Notes under the pieces: model-generated | What the model saw: the letters and a program-made list of their open reading frames with translations, nothing else | What the model was told of the DNA's origin: nothing | Databases searched by the model: none | NCBI GenBank assembly: GCA_003646715.1 | Contig: QMLL01000090.1 | Span: 1-6,997, forward strand | From: Deltaproteobacteria bacterium | GTDB taxonomy: Bacteria; Desulfobacterota; Syntrophobacteria; B119-G9 | Length of the DNA stretch: 6,997 bases | Direction: 5' to 3' | Translations under genes and position numbers: made by a program | Part shown: piece after piece, positions 5,601 through 6,997 of the stretch | Layout of the letters: each line of letters starts with the position of its first letter | Numbering within the stretch: position 1 is the first letter of the stretch

Positions 5601-6997
5601 TGATTGTTTCGATCAATCCCCATTCTCCCGCTTTGGATGTCACCTGGCTTAAGGATCTTTCGGGGAGTTTCCCCAAGGTAATTCTACCCAGGGTGGTATG
5701 ACCGAGTACTATAAGAAGAATTTCCTGGAGCTCCTCATGCTCAAAACCTACAAGAGACATTTTTTCTATGTTTTCAAGGAGTGGGGTATCCCGGGCTTCG
5801 ATACGTTCAGGGTTGAACTGGTATGCGAGTAGTTTGAGATCTTCTCGTCGTTTGAGAAGTTTTTCTATGGCTCTAAAACGTTTTGAAGTTCTCCTTGATT
5901 CGAACAGGCTTCTCAACCTGTATGATTGTACCTCAGAAATCTTATCGAATGTCCCTGACAGGATATCGTCTACCCTGTTAAGTACATTTAATAAGTATTC
6001 AAAAGTGTTTCGATAATGGGCAACGAGTTCGAGTTTACAACCGGCCAACCCGGACGAATCCACCTCTTTTCTCAATGAAGGTAAGCTAACAAAGGGTTTC
6101 TTTTTTTCTCCTAGAAACAAAAATATGGTCCCGGGCAGTTCTATGTCGCTGAGCAAATTCTTTTCCAAATATTCTTTCAAATATTCCGGAAGCACTTGTT
6201 TTCGGTTAAGTGGTGTAAAAAACGGCAGAATTATCTCATCCCAGAGCTCTTCACTTTGGGAAAGAATGGTTTCGTTAATCTTGATATTTAAATAAGGGAG
6301 ATTTTCTATTTCTTTCAGCGAGAGGCTAAGAACAGACCGGTCACCGATCAGTTCCTGCAATGTCTCGTCGTAAACGTAAGCGCCGTTCAAATACCAATAC
6401 AGGTCTCGAAGCCTGAGTTCGATGGAACCACCTTTTAGCAGAGGCTTGGATTTTGTTTCAAACAGGTGCGTAAAAATAAGGAAATTTTTCAATTCAAGTT
6501 CATTTGTGAATTTTACCTCTACCGTCTGATCATCTCGAGGCCAGAGGCAATTTGCTGTAGTGAAAAATTCTCCGCCAGGTTCGAGCATGTCGTATATTTT
6601 CCCGCTCAAATAACAGGCATAGCGAAAAAGTTGGTCTTTCTTTTCAATATTTTCGGGCGTAATCTCGGGAATTATGTTGAACAAAAATTCGTACATGCTT
6701 TTGGGTAATATTATAAGATCAAAGCTGCCAGGGTATTTCCCTAGTTTTTTAAGGTCGTCGAAGGTTGTGAATTTCATCGTAGGCATTCTGCCTACAAGCT
6801 CATGCACGATGAGGTCATTTTCATACGTCAAAATTCCGATGTCTAATCTTTCTTTGTTCTTCTTAAAAACATGCTTTATTATGATTCTTTCTATTTCATC
6901 TGCTTTGCATTTGACGTCCTGTAACGAATGTGTGATAAGGTTTATTGGGATGAGATAAAACCTGAAACCTTTGTAACTGACTCGTATCAGCAGTCCC
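2689..6997 (-). CDS. Very large uncharacterised helical protein with C-terminal tandem repeats (partial, N-terminus beyond right edge)
   Basis: I do not recognise this protein. One minus-strand frame runs without a stop from the right edge (first full codon 6996-6994) to the TAA at 2691-2689, giving 1435 visible residues; numbering here counts from 6996. A TTG at 6831 (residue 56) could be called as a start, but protein-like sequence continues upstream of it to the edge, it has only a poor GGA 3 nt away, and starting there would cut into the strand LDIGIL. The true start is therefore probably outside the window. Residues about 45-150 alternate strands and helices like a Rossmann/methyltransferase core (FDLIILP 92-98, LEPGGEFF 138-145) but show no clear GxGxG. 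The rest is mainly charged amphipathic helix, with no signal peptide visible and no convincing membrane span, so it is probably cytoplasmic. A polar linker lies at about 1035-1073. Residues 1272-1433 hold three tandem repeats. HGTGH (611-615) gives an HxxxH spacing of no assigned role. It ends 21 bp from the convergent pyruvate kinase gene. No frameshift or internal stop is visible. Confidence 0.85.
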   Translation of the reverse strand, partial: GLLIRVSYKGFRFYLIPINLITHSLQDVKCKADEIERIIIKHVFKKNKERLDIGILTYENDLIVHELVGRMPTMKFTTFDDLKKLGKYPGSFDLIILPKSMYEFLFNIIPEITPENIEKKDQLFRYACYLSGKIYDMLEPGGEFFTTANCLWPRDDQTVEVKFTNELELKNFLIFTHLFETKSKPLLKGGSIELRLRDLYWYLNGAYVYDETLQELIGDRSVLSLSLKEIENLPYLNIKINETILSQSEELWDEIILPFFTPLNRKQVLPEYLKEYLEKNLLSDIELPGTIFLFLGEKKKPFVSLPSLRKEVDSSGLAGCKLELVAHYRNTFEYLLNVLNRVDDILSGTFDKISEVQSYRLRSLFESRRTSKRFRAIEKLLKRREDLKLLAYQFNPERIEARDTPLLENIEKMSLVGFEHEELQEILLIVLGHTTLGRITLGKLPERSLSQVTSKAGEWGLIETISVFRLSLLMSVAEIAASLGNTLTKAQIKELFSLYEDILEKINEKGIDWDRYEEEVYKSANATFKRGIREILKLFNLFEYLDNWDEIIKKGPFEREVLSDFDLQKKQQVKRLITLVKATEKLESKYNLLLKDESGGFLRKIIQTEFHGTGHLFPNLEPKSGLTLLWLSVNAAKGKIVNFNPLIKYTSSQNYQDVIKNYHRILRSIRIDELDDDFFSDIHEKLSGEPGFVFVLGTGFQLKFNKKTGALDISHVDIHNNLAELKQIVEKYQEYRVSSIPLDQLKKLEDLFTAIHEYYIYAKERDLSTQQDVSATAEFFLSRESEITVVLDQLTQMFRAQLLVPEEIYDNFTLLTEHCPGMTRYLVPELTGLAYTDNHPSGSSSGNHFVLWCFRKLQALVREDKELFQDQKVFYQIAQQEFGPFTAENVAANQFQIDNLTNIVSGLKKEPYTLETLALSFLLTGKRVEHLGQHLRKFNIPEEKNQILNILLQHSGLLEKIIYGEESLEELHSITKHKSSSLLKAFFIHEIIRIASQKEGKLTEDLLDLCFSYYTLAKRVLSDAYTWEQIEERLNENKIRPQLVTKDIPDGKQVETNIHSESVNSQVTEKNQVAAFERLLRLAGLIWIDYLDILMAESGVPVTFIYRKKALRSLGIKTFKRELQRGQKIIGLLEREGEHIKNFILTSLYRSKNKLHFHRFKDLAGYLSLDNWIKLLLLVIRVSEEYFSKTGETLCKNITFQRLYRNLDLRYEILNESLNGLSPLWIINKCNIEAITENGINGITFHQNRLTGFLEVDFKDPINIGNILSEMSSIEDVENLNSYYKQKLNYLKNLQFFTRDYQEQLEQHFHKKLHLLNDKLIKSRLQAMLSSSDFHILYGEFEELNRLGTELGFTKEQYSKITYIFNKRQNELRGITLNYYRKEVRAISDDSQLKKLWEKVKFFLVENSAYYSRDFQLEIAKIFDDRLKSIRKSQK
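2698..3183 (-). repeat. Three tandem protein repeats of about 57 residues in the C-terminus of the large protein
   Basis: Approximate units are 3183-3040, 3009-2872 and 2835-2698 (residues 1272-1319, 1330-1375 and 1388-1433, counting from 6996). The second helix of each aligns: FFTRDYQEQLEQHFHKKL, GFTKEQYSKITYIFNKRQ and YYSRDFQLEIAKIFDDRL. The shared pattern is an aromatic, then T/S, K/R and D/E, an aromatic, and an invariant Phe 12 residues after the first aromatic. The Phe is followed in units 2 and 3 by xxRxxx[LI]R. A first helix with an aromatic about 14 residues upstream precedes it in units 1 and 3. Similarity is at the protein level only, so the duplication is old. The two-helix unit recalls DUF349-type repeats but lacks their W-K-x-x-G core, so I do not assign that family. 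Confidence 0.6.
3778..3894 (-). other. Polar interdomain linker in the large protein
   Basis: Residues about 1035-1073 (counting from 6996) are rich in Lys, Glu, Asn, Gln, Ser and Thr and poor in large hydrophobics, unlike the helical sequence on either side (EQIEERLNENKI before, FERLLRLAGLIWIDYL after). This is probably a flexible hinge separating a C-terminal portion of about 360 residues from the main body. Confidence 0.4.
6547..6864 (-). other. Degenerate Rossmann/methyltransferase-like segment of the large protein
   Basis: Residues about 45-150 (counting from 6996) read as strand LDIGILTY, helix, strand around MKFTTF, helix, strand FDLIILP, a long helix ending in GKIYDM, then LEPGGEFFTTAN. 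The last two elements match the positions of motif IV and the post-motif hairpin (LxPGGxxx) of class I SAM-dependent methyltransferases. The glycine-rich SAM loop expected after the first strand is not seen: ILTYEND follows instead. It may be a non-catalytic relic or a different Rossmann-like fold. This is inferred from pattern only. Confidence 0.35.

Noticed and set aside
6829..6831. TTG as the true start of the giant minus-strand gene
   Set aside because: The frame stays open to the window edge with protein-like sequence upstream, the RBS is poor, and the codon falls inside a predicted strand.
6466..6958. Two overlapping plus-strand ORFs near the right edge
   Set aside because: They oppose the giant gene, whose frame continues through this whole stretch; one has a few hydrophobic residues but no credible start context.
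1..6997. CRISPR array, tRNA/rRNA, insertion sequence or toxin-antitoxin/defence locus
   Set aside because: I found no regularly spaced direct DNA repeats, no tRNA cloverleaf, no transposase or terminal inverted repeats and no defence-type gene; nearly all the sequence is explained by three coding frames.

Overview
The window is bacterial chromosomal DNA. It is moderately AT-rich and densely coding, with short intergenic gaps. It holds three genes: one complete and two that run off the window edges. The gene mix suggests a Deltaproteobacteria/Desulfobacterota-type anaerobe: a secreted protein with an FG-GAP/VCBS propeller behind a FlgT-like N-terminus, a GPKIR-class pyruvate kinase, and a very large uncharacterised helical protein. 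No taxonomic marker is present, so this is a weak inference.

Layout. (1) Positions 1146 to 1, minus strand: the first 382 residues of an exported protein. It has a signal peptide, a FlgT/TolB-like N-terminal part, a Pro/Thr linker and the first blades of an FG-GAP/VCBS beta-propeller. It is open at the left edge. (2) Positions 1147-1245: a 99-bp divergent intergenic region with weak, overlapping promoter candidates for both flanking genes. (3) Positions 1246-2667, plus strand: a complete pyruvate kinase of 473 aa with intact catalytic residues and the sequence signature of K+-independent enzymes. (4) Positions 2668-2688: a 21-bp gap between convergent genes, with no visible terminator. (5) Positions 2689 to the right edge, minus strand: at least 1435 codons of one very large, soluble-looking, mostly helical protein that I do not recognise. 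Its visible N-terminal part resembles a degenerate Rossmann/methyltransferase-like fold. Its C-terminus carries three tandem repeats of about 57 residues. The reading frame stays open to the edge, so the true start lies outside the window.

The genes do not form an operon: the first two diverge and the last two converge. Only pyruvate kinase has a secure function (the last step of glycolysis, PEP + ADP to pyruvate + ATP). I see no mobile element, CRISPR array, RNA gene or defence system. The least explained object is the large protein; its C-terminal repeats and its unknown N-terminus are the leads worth following.
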